From Metallyticus violacea (taxonomy: Eukaryota; Arthropoda; Insecta; Mantodea; Metallyticidae): a DNA stretch of 64,000 nucleotides. The translations under genes were made by a program, and so were the position numbers. This document shows, piece after piece, positions 22,767-32,162 of this stretch. Below the pieces are notes generated by a model. The model saw only the letters and a list, made by a program, of their open reading frames with translations. It made no database searches and was not told the origin of the DNA. Location of the stretch: contig CM060831.1 of NCBI GenBank assembly GCA_030762175.1, forward strand, positions 312,501 through 376,500, given 5' to 3'. The stretch's first letter is position 1. Every line of letters begins with the position of its first letter.

Positions 22767-23051
22767 TTAGTTTGAGCTATTGCAAAAATTGCAATCTGTT
22801 ACGTATGGAGGAGCTCCGTCGATTTGCGTGCCGGAACCTGTGTTGTAGTGTGCGGTGCACCTGCGGTAGGGGGCGTATGCCTGCTTGCTGAAGAAGTCCA
22901 AATGTTCCCAGACTGCGTCGACGTCTAAAGGACGAAGAACGTCCAGAATGTAGGGATGAGCGGCAAGAGAGATTCGCTCGTGATCGGCTAGAAGCGACAG
23001 TCTTCTGTGCCACTTCAGATAGTTGCGCAGAGCCCCTTCTAAGGAGCACAT
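22767..23051 (-). CDS. P3 hypothetical protein, first gene of the left minus-strand pair
   Basis: Encodes 94 residues from ATG 23051; an in-frame upstream start at 23126 also exists. The N-terminal half is helical and basic (LRNYLKWHRRLSLLADHERI); the C-terminal half has three Cys residues and ends CNFCNSSN. No known family. It is followed after three bases by the membrane protein at 22763. Upstream lies a divergent region shared with the plus-strand gene at 23456, which also contains a GC/GT alternating tract at 23154-23174. Confidence 0.45.
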   Translation of the reverse strand: MCSLEGALRNYLKWHRRLSLLADHERISLAAHPYILDVLRPLDVDAVWEHLDFFSKQAYAPYRRCTAHYNTGSGTQIDGAPPYVTDCNFCNSSN

Positions 23052-23417
23052 GATATTACAAAAAAGAAATATAACACAGTATGGAGGATAGATAATTCTA
23101 ATATCTCGAAGTGCATGAGCACGCACCTTTAAATGAAGAGATAGAGATGAAATGCGCGCGCGTGTGTGTGTGTTGACTAAGAGCTGGAACGAGACTGAAG
23201 CGGTGGTGGTATGCGACCCTCTTTCAAATAAGAATAAAAATAATAGATTACATGATGCAATAGATTACGTAAGTGGGTGTTTCCTTTTAGTTTTAACGTT
23301 CTCTGATTCGTTGGAATAACAGATACTCGGATTGGCTAAAGCAAAATGTTGAACGGAATACGATTGGATAAAATAAGCTGTGTTACGATTGGATGAATAA
23401 ATCACGTGGTATATTGC

Positions 23418-23450
23418 TATTTAAAGAGATGAAAAAAGCATTACGTCAGT
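23418..23450 (+). promoter_or_regulatory. TATA-Inr promoter for the P3 Cys-rich gene
   Basis: TATTTAAAG at 23418-23426 and TCAGT at 23446-23450, a spacing of about 28 bp as in arthropod core promoters. This places the transcript start just before ATG 23456 and argues against the earlier ATG at 23393. Confidence 0.55.
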
Positions 23451-23455
23451 GCAAG

Positions 23456-23994
23456 ATGATTGCAATATTGATATTGTGCGTGCTCGCTAGAGCGAGTTCC
23501 GACCGCGATTGCGTGAGTTTTGGAAGATGCGGTTTTGAAGTAAACGACAAAACAGGATATATGCAAAATGCGACCATGTGCCGCAAAAACTACGAACTTT
23601 GACCAATTGTTCTTGCGTTTACAAAAGAAATGCAACGTGCACGTTTGATGTCAATATGTTCAATGTAGAAAATATGAATAACGTGTACACGTGTCTAGCA
23701 CCCATAACTAGATGTAATTCGGGCGGACGTTGCGGTAATGCTTATTACGGAGAGTTACACGTAGGTCACATCCAGTGCGAAAGAGGTTATATGGTTAGCG
23801 ATGTTTGCGAATGCGTGGAACCTAACACTTCTGCATTAAACAATACAGGTTGTAAATTTTACGGTGTACCTGTAAATATGTTAACAAATTTAAATCGTGC
23901 CATAAAGGTTGAAATGATGGACTGTAGAGCGATAATCGACAAAGTCGATATGTCGTTAGGTTTAGATCTCGATTGGAAACTCACGTCTAAATAA
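23456..23994 (+). pseudogene. P3 secreted Cys-rich protein, one frameshift
   Basis: Starts with a signal-peptide-like MIAILILCVLARASS. A domain with about 18 Cys residues follows, including GRCGF, NCSCVYKRNATC, CNSGGRCGNAYYG and VCECVEPN, and several N-glycosylation sequons (NAT, NCS, NTS), which fits an extracellular protein. The frame shifts by one base around 23590. It ends at 23994 without a membrane anchor. I do not recognise the fold; the GRCG spacing loosely recalls invertebrate secreted Cys-rich domains. It lies just before a coiled-coil gene and may be its N-terminal part. No counterpart in P1 or P2. Confidence 0.6.
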
Positions 23995-24013
23995 ACGGAG
24001 TTATTGTTAGTAT

Positions 24014-24832
24014 ATGAACATAATTGATGAGATGACTTCGTATTTTAGTAACAATTACGTGCACGTATTTGGAAAGTGCGGAAAGGGCGATTGGAATCTC
24101 AACATCGGAGGTAAAAGCGTTGCTGGGAGAGCGAAACGCGCATCTAGATGGTGTGTTGAAGGCACGTTAAACATAAAATCGGAGTGCGGATCCGAGACGA
24201 CATCAGCGTCGTCCGAACCCGAGCGCGTCTCCATTAGCAATTTGAGAAAAGCGGTCACCGAAAAATGTAAGGTAGCGTTAAACAAGGTTAGGCAGAGGCT
24301 CGCTAGGGAATGTAACGAAAAAGTTAATAATATAAATGAGGAATTAGATACAGTTCTAGCGGACAGACAAAAACTAATAGACGAATTGGAAAAGTCCAAA
24401 GAATAAATTGATAAGGTAAAACAGAGATTTGGTATGGAATGTAACGAAAAAGTTCATAATTTAAATAGGGAATTAGATAAAGCTCTAGCGGATAAACAAA
24501 AACTAAAAGAGGATTTGGAAAAGTCCGAAGAAATAATTTTAACCATGAAACAGCTATTGGAAGAAAGGAAACATAACCTAACTTGACATAGAGCTTTGGT
24601 AGATACAATTAAACAAAACATAGATAAAATATACGGGGAATTTGTGGGTTTAAAAGATCTAGTAGCAAATCTAACTAAATTACGCATATGTAATGGTAAG
24701 AAAACTGAAAACAAGGGCATAGAGGATCTTTACGTCAATTACGATGATGACCATATGGAGGAATATGAAAAGGATGAAGATGTGTTCGAAGAGGAAAATG
24801 TAGATGAAGATTTTGCATATATATCAAAATAA
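24014..24832 (+). pseudogene. P3 coiled-coil protein with acidic tail, two in-frame stops
   Basis: One reading frame of 273 codons interrupted by TAA at 24404 and TGA at 24584. The first 60 residues have a Cys/Gly segment (FGKCGKGDWNLNIGG). A long coiled coil made of at least two related units follows (ECNEKVNNINEELDTVLADR, then ECNEKVHNLNRELDKALADK), then a second helical part (TIKQNIDKIYGEFVGL) and an Asp/Glu/Tyr-rich tail. A trimeric stalk or fibre role is conceivable given the secreted Cys-rich gene 20 bp upstream, but this is inference; another filament-like protein is equally possible. Confidence 0.55.
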
Positions 24833-24889
24833 AAAAGTAGATGAAGATTTTCCATAATTGTGAAAATAAAAAAGTGAGTATATATGAAG

Positions 24890-25297
24890 CTAGTATTTTC
24901 CATTGCTACCAAAACCCTTATTGCCTCTAGAAGTATCTTTTAATACTATAACTAGTTGTATTTTGGGCATCGCAATTTTTTCGCATATTAGTTGTGCTAT
25001 CTTCTGTCTTTTGCAAATATTAAGCTTACAGCTAGAATTATTTCTCAGCAGAATGCATATTACGCCGGTAAAGTCCCTATCTACGATACCGCCTGCAACA
25101 CTAAGACCTAACATGGGTAAACTTGATTTTTCAGAAATGCATATATAGGTGTTTTTGGGAGGCTTAGCTGAAATTCCGATAGGCACTTTAACTGTTTCGC
25201 GTGGTCTAATTACATATGACTTTGGAGAAAATACGTCTAAACCTGCCGATTCGTCAGTGCACCGTGCAGGCATTATTGCATGTTTATTGAGTAACAC
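24890..25297 (-). CDS. P3 dUTPase
   Basis: Hydrolyses dUTP to dUMP and pyrophosphate, keeping uracil out of the element's DNA. All five trimeric-dUTPase motifs can be seen: SAGLDVFSP (residues 17-25), SEKSSLP (55-61, Lys where Arg is usual), AGGIVDRDFTG (68-78, with the catalytic Asp), RQKIAQLI, and RGNKGFGSNG near the end. It is intact at 135 residues, close to the family norm. The reading frame stays coding-like upstream of ATG 25297 (ITLQIVLL, matching the usual first strand) up to TTTTCAG ending at 25313, so a 5' exon is possible. No dUTPase is present in P2. Confidence 0.92.
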   Translation of the reverse strand: MLLNKHAIMPARCTDESAGLDVFSPKSYVIRPRETVKVPIGISAKPPKNTYICISEKSSLPMLGLSVAGGIVDRDFTGVICILLRNNSSCKLNICKRQKIAQLICEKIAMPKIQLVIVLKDTSRGNKGFGSNGKY

Positions 25298-25374
25298 TAT
25301 TTGAAGCGTTATCTGAAAATCAAAAAATGGTAAAAAATGAGTGTGTATTTTATATTTTTTTATTTATTAAATAA

Positions 25375-25565
25375 AAATAAATATGTACAACATAAATGGT
25401 AGACATTGGCTTTCAGCAGTGTGTATTTTATTGATTAAATAAAAAAAGAGATTAAATAAAAAGAATATTTACAACATAAATGGCAGACACTAGCTTCCAG
25501 CAGTGTTTTTTTTTTATTAAAATGAAATATTTACAATATGGCAGACACTAGCTTCCAATGTATTG
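25375..25565. repeat. Three short direct repeats
   Basis: A segment containing ATGG.AGACA.TGGCTT or CTAGCTTCCA, preceded by ATATTTACAA, occurs three times (about 25386, 25467 and 25533) in AT-rich DNA with A/T runs. Confidence 0.65.
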
Positions 25566-25614
25566 GCGTTTGCGCAGACGATAATGAACAAGAGGCATTG
25601 TAGCAGGACGACGC

Positions 25615-26045
25615 CTAAAACCAAATATTCCTTATCTTGTCTACTTGGTTTCGCAAGCAGAGCAAATTTGCTATACGCTCGCCCTTGTTGACTGTAACCG
25701 TTGAATTTGAAAAATTAAATATTACTACCGCATCTATGTGTACATCGTCACATGGTAAAATTACGTGGAGAAAAATAATTTTTTTATATTTATCCTAGGG
25801 GCCGGAGATAGTATTCCGGTAAACCCCGTAGGTATTGAAATATTTAGCCCTGTGTGTACTAGCATTTTTCCCATGGCAGGGATGGAGGCACATACAGAGC
25901 TCCTTAATTGGAATATGGACGATTCCTCGATGGGTACCGTCGAATCCGGCGACACGTGGTCGTACTGCAATGCCGGAGGGGACGGCGAGAAGGGAAAGAT
26001 GACGGTATCAGCACTAGAGATGTCGGCAATCAAGCGATCGCCCAC
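25615..26045 (-). pseudogene. P3 dUTPase-like domain, degenerate
   Basis: The minus-strand translation gives VHTGLNISIPTGFTG followed by ILSPAPRI, the layout of the dUTPase strand leading to motif 2 (TGI.I.IP.G.YG.I.PRSGL), but with PAPRI in place of PRSGL. Beyond a stop at 25761 and a frame change comes VVIFNFSNSTVTVNKGERIA, matching the motif 4 region (F.V..GDRIAQL). Motif 1 and a convincing motif 3 are missing, so catalysis is unlikely. The frame is continuous, except for one TAA near 26077, with an Asp-rich stretch upstream, so this is probably the C-terminal domain of the gene at 26030-26983. Confidence 0.5.
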
Positions 26046-26983
26046 AATCGCATGATTACTGACATCCTCATCTTGATCATTACCGTCATCTTACGCGTTG
26101 CCGTCCTCGTCATTATCGTCATTGTCATTTCCGTCATCGTCATCGTCATTACCGTCATCGTCATAGTCATTACCGTCATCGTCATAGTCATCACCGTTAT
26201 CTTGATCCTCATCTTGCTCATTTTGTCTGTAACTATGCTGTCTAACACACTAATAAAAGTGCGCAATGCTTCCGCCAACACATTGGAAGCATTCCTTAAC
26301 TCTGACATATGTACCTGCGATGGCGTTTGCGTCTGCTTTTCCGCCACACGCGGCGTCTGCTCCATCAGCGGCATTCACGGCGTCTGCTCCTCCATCAGCG
26401 GCATTAGCGGCGTCTCCATCAGCGGCATTCGCGGCGTCTGCTCCTCCATCAGCGGCATTCGTGGCGTCTGCCCCATCAGCGGCATTCGCTCCATCAGCGG
26501 ACGCTCATCCATCAGAGGCATTCGCTCCATCAGCGAACGCTCCTCCATCAGCGCCATTCGCGGCGTCTGCTCCATCAGCGGCATTCGCTCCTCCACCAGA
26601 GGCATTCGCTCCATCAGCGGACGCTCCATCAGAGGCATTCGCTCCATCAGCGGACGCGCCTCCATCAGCGGCATTCGCTCCATCAGCGGACGCGCCTCCA
26701 TCATCATAGGCGGCGTTTGTTGCAACATCATCGGCGTTGGTGGCAACATCATCGGCGTTTGTTGCAACATCATCGACGGTTGTCCAATTCTTCTTATCTT
26801 GTTAGGTATGGGAATCAGTTGAGGCATCGGAGGAATTGCCGCCGCCCTCTTTCTGACAATCATCTCCGATGCCATCTCTCCTGTTAAATCGATGATCTCG
26901 ACATGACGCTTGCAGTACATGAGGGTCTGAGCAAGAATGATGGTGATGAGCGAAAATTCTCGATGTTTTATACTCGCATGCAC
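26030..26983 (-). pseudogene. P3 Met/Pro-repeat protein with Asp-rich region
   Basis: Minus-strand frame from ATG 26983. A unique N-terminal region of about 65 residues (LITIILAQTLMYCKRHVEII, MIVRKRAAAIPPMPQLIPIP) is followed by about 20 imperfect short repeats of the type RPLMERMPLME and EEQTPRMPLM, then a helical stretch (SELRNASNVLAEALRTFISV). A CGA codon has become TGA at 26375-26377 inside a repeat. After the helix, the frame one base over encodes an Asp/Asn-rich run (DDDGNDYDDDGND type), suggesting a frameshift near 26230, and leads into the dUTPase-like domain. No family recognised. Confidence 0.55.
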
Positions 26984-27163
26984 GTGTGAGGGAAAAAATG
27001 TTTACCTGTAAGCTGGCGCGCAGGTGTACACTTAAAAAATAAGTAATGGTAGTTACAAGGTTGCACTTAATGATTTAGACGTGACGTTCATGCTCGAGGA
27101 CGAGACAAAGTCACCTTGAGCTCGGCGCCTAGCAAAGTCTCCTCTGCAAAAGCATAATGCAAC

Positions 27164-27600
27164 AAAGTCACCTTCACACGTGCTCTCTCTCTCTAGTAAA
27201 CAGGAAAAGTCACAGCCCAAGGTAAAGCATGACGTAAGAAGTCACCTTCGAGCACACGCTGTCAGACAAATTCACCTTCACACGTGCTCTCTCTCTAGTA
27301 AACAGGAAAAGTCACAGCCCAAGGTAAAGCATGACGTAAGAAGTCACCTTCGAGCACACGCTGTCAGACAAAGTCACCTTCACACGTGCTCTCTCTCTAG
27401 TAAACAGGAAAAGTCACAGCCCAAGGTAAAGCATGACGTAAGAAGTCACCTTCGAGCACACGCTGTCAGACAAAGTCACCTTCACACGTGCTCTCTAGTA
27501 AACAGGCAAAGTCGCAGCCTAAGGTAAAGCATGACGTAAGAAGTCACCTTCGAGCACACGCTGATAGACAAAGTCACCCTCACACGCGCTCGCTTCAAGC
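27164..27600. repeat. Tandem ~106-bp repeats
   Basis: About four copies of a unit containing GTCACCTTCACACGTGCTCT, AGTAAACAGGAAAAGTCACA and GGTAAAGCATGACGTAAG. The last copy is more diverged. The open frame across them simply repeats and is not a gene. Confidence 0.9.
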
Positions 27601-27709
27601 GAGAATAAGATGCGAGGCAAAGACGAAGCCCAAGGTAAAGCATGACGCAAATACATTACGTAAGAATAAGGAAAAAACAAAATCACCTTCGCTGTTAGAC
27701 AAAGTCACC

Positions 27710-27711
<2 letters not shown>

Positions 27712-27749
<38 letters not shown>
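27712..27749. repeat. (CA)n microsatellite
   Basis: Pure CA run of about 38 bp. Confidence 0.95.
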
Positions 27750-27751
<2 letters not shown>

Positions 27752-28330
27752 CACTCTCTCTCTCTAGTAAAAAACAGATAGTGACGCAAGAAAGCGATAC
27801 AAAGTCACCTAGCACGCAGACCGGTAAACAGCTAGAGTGACGCAAGGCTGAGATGTTCCTTGAAAGATAAGCGATATGAAAACATTACCTTGTATGTACG
27901 CCTAAGGTGAAGTAATAAGGAAGTGACAAAGTGCATATTAAGCAAGTTGTAAATGAAGTAGTTTTTTTTTTACAATAAGCGCTTGCGGATGTGAGCAAAT
28001 AGAGAAAGTCACCTTCTCGAGAATAAGGAAAAAAATAAAGTCACATTGGCTAGGCATGACGCAGCGCGTTGTGTAAGAATAAGGAAAAATTTGCGAGGCT
28101 GAAAAATAGCAAGTCGCCGGACATTAATTAATGGACGTGCCGAGGTTGAAAAATGGCAAGTCACCGGTTAATAATTAAGCCGGTGAATAACGATGTGCCG
28201 AGGCTGAAAAATAACAAGTCACCGAACAATAATTACGCGGAAGTCACCTTTCGAACACGCGCTCCTGGGAGAAGAGTGACGCCGCATAAAACAGCAACTT
28301 GCGCCAAGCTGTCATCTCTGAGTGAGTACA

Positions 28331-28338
28331 ACAACAAC

Positions 28339-28399
<61 letters not shown>
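28331..28399. repeat. (AAC)n/(AAT)n microsatellite at the start of P3 polymerase
   Basis: AAC units followed by about 20 AAT units. In one frame it codes poly-Asn joined to EFYDIAA, in another poly-Ile joined to MSFTIL. The P2 polymerase has a Ser run in the matching place. Confidence 0.9.
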
Positions 28400-28402
<3 letters not shown>

Positions 28403-31400
28403 TTTACGATATTGCAGCATCGAACGAGAACGCTTAATAGATTATATTCGGGGTATTCCGAAACTATAGTTTCGGCAGAACCCATGCCCACTGATGACGA
28501 TGATGACGAAATTGACCCCATGGAATGGGTACATTGGGTGTTCGCTCGATATTTAGAATTTGTAAACGAGCAAGTGTTAAACGGCGGACCGAGCTATTTT
28601 GGCATGTCCGTGGTCAATACCAAAAACCCCGATAGAGGGTTTTACGTACGCGTCAGAAGGTTCGATCAACATGGAAGCGATATTAAATTCGGCGGAAGTC
28701 GTGATGCAGAGCAATAACAATTTTTTCACGAATGGCACATTAAAGTTCACGTGCGTTTACACCAAAATAGTGGAAGGAAACGGTCTCGCCATAGGCTGCG
28801 ATTTGTGCGCAAAAAATAAAGGGATCATAGTGGTGAAAAATCGCGATAATTTATGCCTACCTAGAGCAATTGCAATTTGCGTCGCGAAGCTAGAGAACCA
28901 TTCGAGCTACAATGCTATAAAGAGAAGCGATGGCGTGCAGACGCAGAAAGCGATAAATTTATGCAGATTCATCGGCAAGAATGCGAATGAGCCGTGCACC
29001 GTGGAAGACGTGAAACGTTTCGAAAGCGCTCTAAAGCGATATGCCTTCACGGTGTTCGACGGCCACGATCAAAATGGAATATTGTACAGGTCGTCGATCG
29101 ACGGCGCCGAACATGTGGATTTAATTTATCACGACAATCACTTTAACGCTATCGTGGACCTACACAGAGCGTTCAGGTGCACGCATTACTGCAGGCAGTG
29201 TAATCGCACGTTTAAATACAAGAAGGAATTGCATCGGTGCGACAGCAGGTGTTCGAAGTGCAGCCTTTCTTGCGCGGCGGCTTCCTCTTTCGAGGAGTAC
29301 GTATTTTGCTCCGCGTGCAATCGCGAAGTTAAGGGAAAGGCGTGTCGCGACAATCAACTGTTAAAGGGAGCATTCTATCCCGGCGATTTGACCGTGTGCG
29401 ACGTGGAAAGGGTGTGCCTTTTGTGCAACAGACTGTACAACCTGAGGCGCAGAAAGGTTCCTCACGTCTGCGGCGAAACGTATTGCACGACGTGTAAATG
29501 TTACGTGAAGCCTAACCACCTCTGCTACATACAGCCGTATCGAAGCAGATCTTTGAGCAAAAATTACCTGTTTCTCTTCGTGGACTTCGAGTGCACTCAA
29601 GAGAAGCCTTTCGGTTCGGAATCCTTCGAGCACGAAGCCAACCTGTGCATCGCGTACCAAGCATGCAACGAATGCATAGACGTGAGCGAAAAGATGCAGA
29701 TGTGCCCCAATTGCGGCGTCAAGGAGTGGGTGTTCGAGAGGGATCCCGTGCGCGAGCTATATGAATACGTCAACCTGCCTCGCGCCGCTCTCAAGAACGT
29801 GACGGTGATTACCCACAATCTAAAATCGTACGACGGTCAAATCTTGCTGAAATACATGGTGGGAACATAGGGGTGGACGCCGGAATTGATCATGAACGGC
29901 AATCGCATATACAGAATAAAGCACGAAAACGTCACATTCCTAGATTAGCTAAATTTTATACCCTTTCTGCTGTAGAAGTTTTCCAAAACTTTCGCGCTAG
30001 TAGAGGATAAAGGATATTTTCACCATCTGTTCAACACCTCGGCCAACGCGAGGTACGTCGGCGCGATGCCCGATAAGCGCGACTACTGTCCCGACAAGAT
30101 GTCCGCGCAGGAGAGAGAAATTCGAAGAGTGGCACGACGAGCAGACGTCTTCGGGACTTGTGTTCCACCTGCGAAAGGAAATCGTGCGCTATTGCAAGAT
30201 GGACGTACAGGTGCTGTGTCTCGGCGCGTCCAAGTTCAGAAGAGAATTCATGGCGGAAAACGATATCGATTCATTCAGGGAATGCGTGACCATCGCAAAT
30301 GCTTGCATGAACGTCTACCGAAAGCGATTCATTCCCAAAAACACGATTTCACTGATACACCTAGGCGGCTATCGCCTGGGCGACAAGCAGTCGCGCTTCG
30401 CTCTCATCTGGCTCTGCTGGCTGGAACTGAAGCACGGCCTGAAGATTCGCCACGCGCTAAACGGTCGCGAGGTGGTGATAGCGAATCACAAGGTAGACGG
30501 ATGCGGCAAAGACGAGGACAGCGGCAAGGAGATCGCGTACTTTTTCCACGGCTGCTTCTTTCACGGATGTCGCCGATGCTACATCAACAGAACGGCGATT
30601 CTCTGCGGCACGGGAAGCGAAACGATGGCTCCAGGTTCGAAAACACCGAAAATGCTACCAAGAGGATCAGAGATGCGGGATGCGAGGTGATCGAGATGTG
30701 GGAGTGCGAATTCAACGCTGAGATCGAGAGCAGCGAGGAACTCGCCAGATTTGCAGCATCATTCTCCGTGCCGCCGCCCCTGGAGCCGACAGACGCGTTC
30801 TTCGGCGGTCGCACGAACTGCGTAAATTGTACCGCGAGGCGGTCGAGGGCGAGAAGATACTCTACTACGACGTGTGCAGCCTCTATCCTTACGTGAACAA
30901 GACCAAGGCCTACCCCGTGGGTCATCCAAAGATTCACTGCAACGAGCGCAATATGCCGAGGTTGGAGGACATAGAGGGAGGACTGATCAAGTGCAAGGTG
31001 CTGCCTCCGACCGATCTCTACCAACCCGTGCTACCGATGCGCGTCAACGGCAAATTGATGTTTCCCCTTTGCAGAGCATGTGCGCTAGCGGAAAATCAGC
31101 TGGACGACTTCGATCACAAAGTCGAGGAGAGAAGCATATCGGGCACCTGGGTGGTAGACGAGGTGAAGGTCGCCATCGCCGAAGGTTACTCGATATTGGA
31201 AACGTGCGAAATTTGGGAACACGAGATGGCGCGCTGCGACCCTTCCGCGGTTAAAAAAGGCCTGTTCGAGGATTACGTCAATTATTTCTTGAATTCAAGA
31301 CGGAAGCGACGTGCTGGCGGTCGCACTGCGTCGGCGACGCCGACAGGGAGGAATTCGTGAGGAGCTTCGAGGCAAGAGAGGGCGTGACCCCGTGCCATTG

Positions 31401-32114
31401 ACCTCATGCTCAACTCCTTTTGGGGCAAGTAAGGCCAGAGGGACAACCTGCCGACGTGCGAACTGGTCGACGCGTAACCTCGACTCGTGGAGCTGATGAA
31501 CTATCCCTGCATAGAGGTGCAGACGTTCCTGCCGGCCACGGATCAATTCGTCTACGTGTTCTGGAGGCACGTCAAGGAGAGCCCTAAATTGAATTGCGCC
31601 GTTAACGTGGTGATGGCGGCGTACACCACGGCTCACGCCAGACTGGAGCTCTACTCCTACCTGAAGCGCCTGGGCGAGCGCGTGCTGTACATACTTCGAC
31701 ATGGATTCGGTGATAGCGGTGTGCAAGCCCGGCGACTGGATGCCTCCCACGGGCTCCTTTCTCGGATGCATGACCGACGAGCTGGAATGTTACGGCAGAG
31801 ACGCTCACATAGACCAGTTCGTGTCGACGGGGCCTAAGAGCTACGGTTTCAGGGTGAACAACGCCGACGACGGCAAGACGAGGGTAATTTGTAAGGTCAA
31901 AGGTTTCTCGCTGAACTCGAAAAACGCGCTCAAGATCAACGTCGGCGTCTTGCGCGACATGGTGATGCGCGATAACCACACCGTCGTTCGTCTGCGCGAA
32001 ACTCGGATAGCGCGAAAGCCCCTATGGACCCTCGTCTCCGATCCGGCGACCAAGACTTTTCGCATGGTGGTCAACAAGCACAGGAGGCGACGCTCGTCGG
32101 ACGGTTCGACATAG
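28397..32114 (+). pseudogene. polB: P3 protein-primed family B DNA polymerase, decayed
   Basis: Order: N-terminal domain (YSGYSET), Cys-pair region with CLPRAIAI, several zinc-finger pairs (29180-29520), Exo I FVDFECTQ, Exo II HNLKSYDG, Exo III YCKMD, YRKRF region, motif A YYDVCSLYPY (about 30860), motif B NSFWGK (about 31410), motif C YFDMDSV (about 31697), C-terminus at 32114. All visible catalytic Asp residues are kept. Breaks include a frame change near 28670, TAG at 29868, TAG at 29946, another stop near 29973, frame changes near 30130, 30640 and 30830, TAA inside motif B at 31429, and an insertion just before motif C. The longest open part (28599-29870) covers the N-terminal and exonuclease domains. 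It is GC-richer than the P2 copy. Confidence 0.9.
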
Positions 32115-32125
32115 TGCCGTACCGC

Positions 32126-32133
32126 TATAAAAG
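32126..32133 (+). promoter_or_regulatory. TATA box after P3 polymerase
   Basis: TATAAAAG just behind the polymerase stop at 32114, in sequence matching the polymerase's last codons in P2, and 37 bp before the ATG at 32163. Confidence 0.55.
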
Positions 32134-32162
32134 ATATTGTCGAGAACTATATTAGCGTCAAA

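Larger units (their letters stand above)
27100..28260. promoter_or_regulatory. Array of AAAGTCACCTT-type motifs in non-coding DNA
   Basis: About 20 copies of AGTCACC(TT), all in the same orientation, occur between P3's left gene block and polymerase. Some lie in a tandem repeat, others singly (27107, 27703, 27801, 28006, 28159, 28214, 28241 and more). No gene is supported here. A protein-binding array is plausible. Confidence 0.5.

Noticed and set aside
23393..23455. Earlier ATG for the Cys-rich P3 gene
   Set aside because: It lies upstream of the TATA and initiator; the ATG at 23456 directly precedes the signal peptide.
25908..26822. Long plus-strand open frames at 25908-26822 and 26266-26709
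   Set aside because: They are low-complexity shadows (Val/Ile and Ala/Pro/Ser runs) of the minus-strand repeat and Asp-rich gene.
27164..27600. CRISPR-like array
   Set aside because: The ~106-bp units are contiguous tandem repeats without unique spacers, in eukaryotic transposon DNA.
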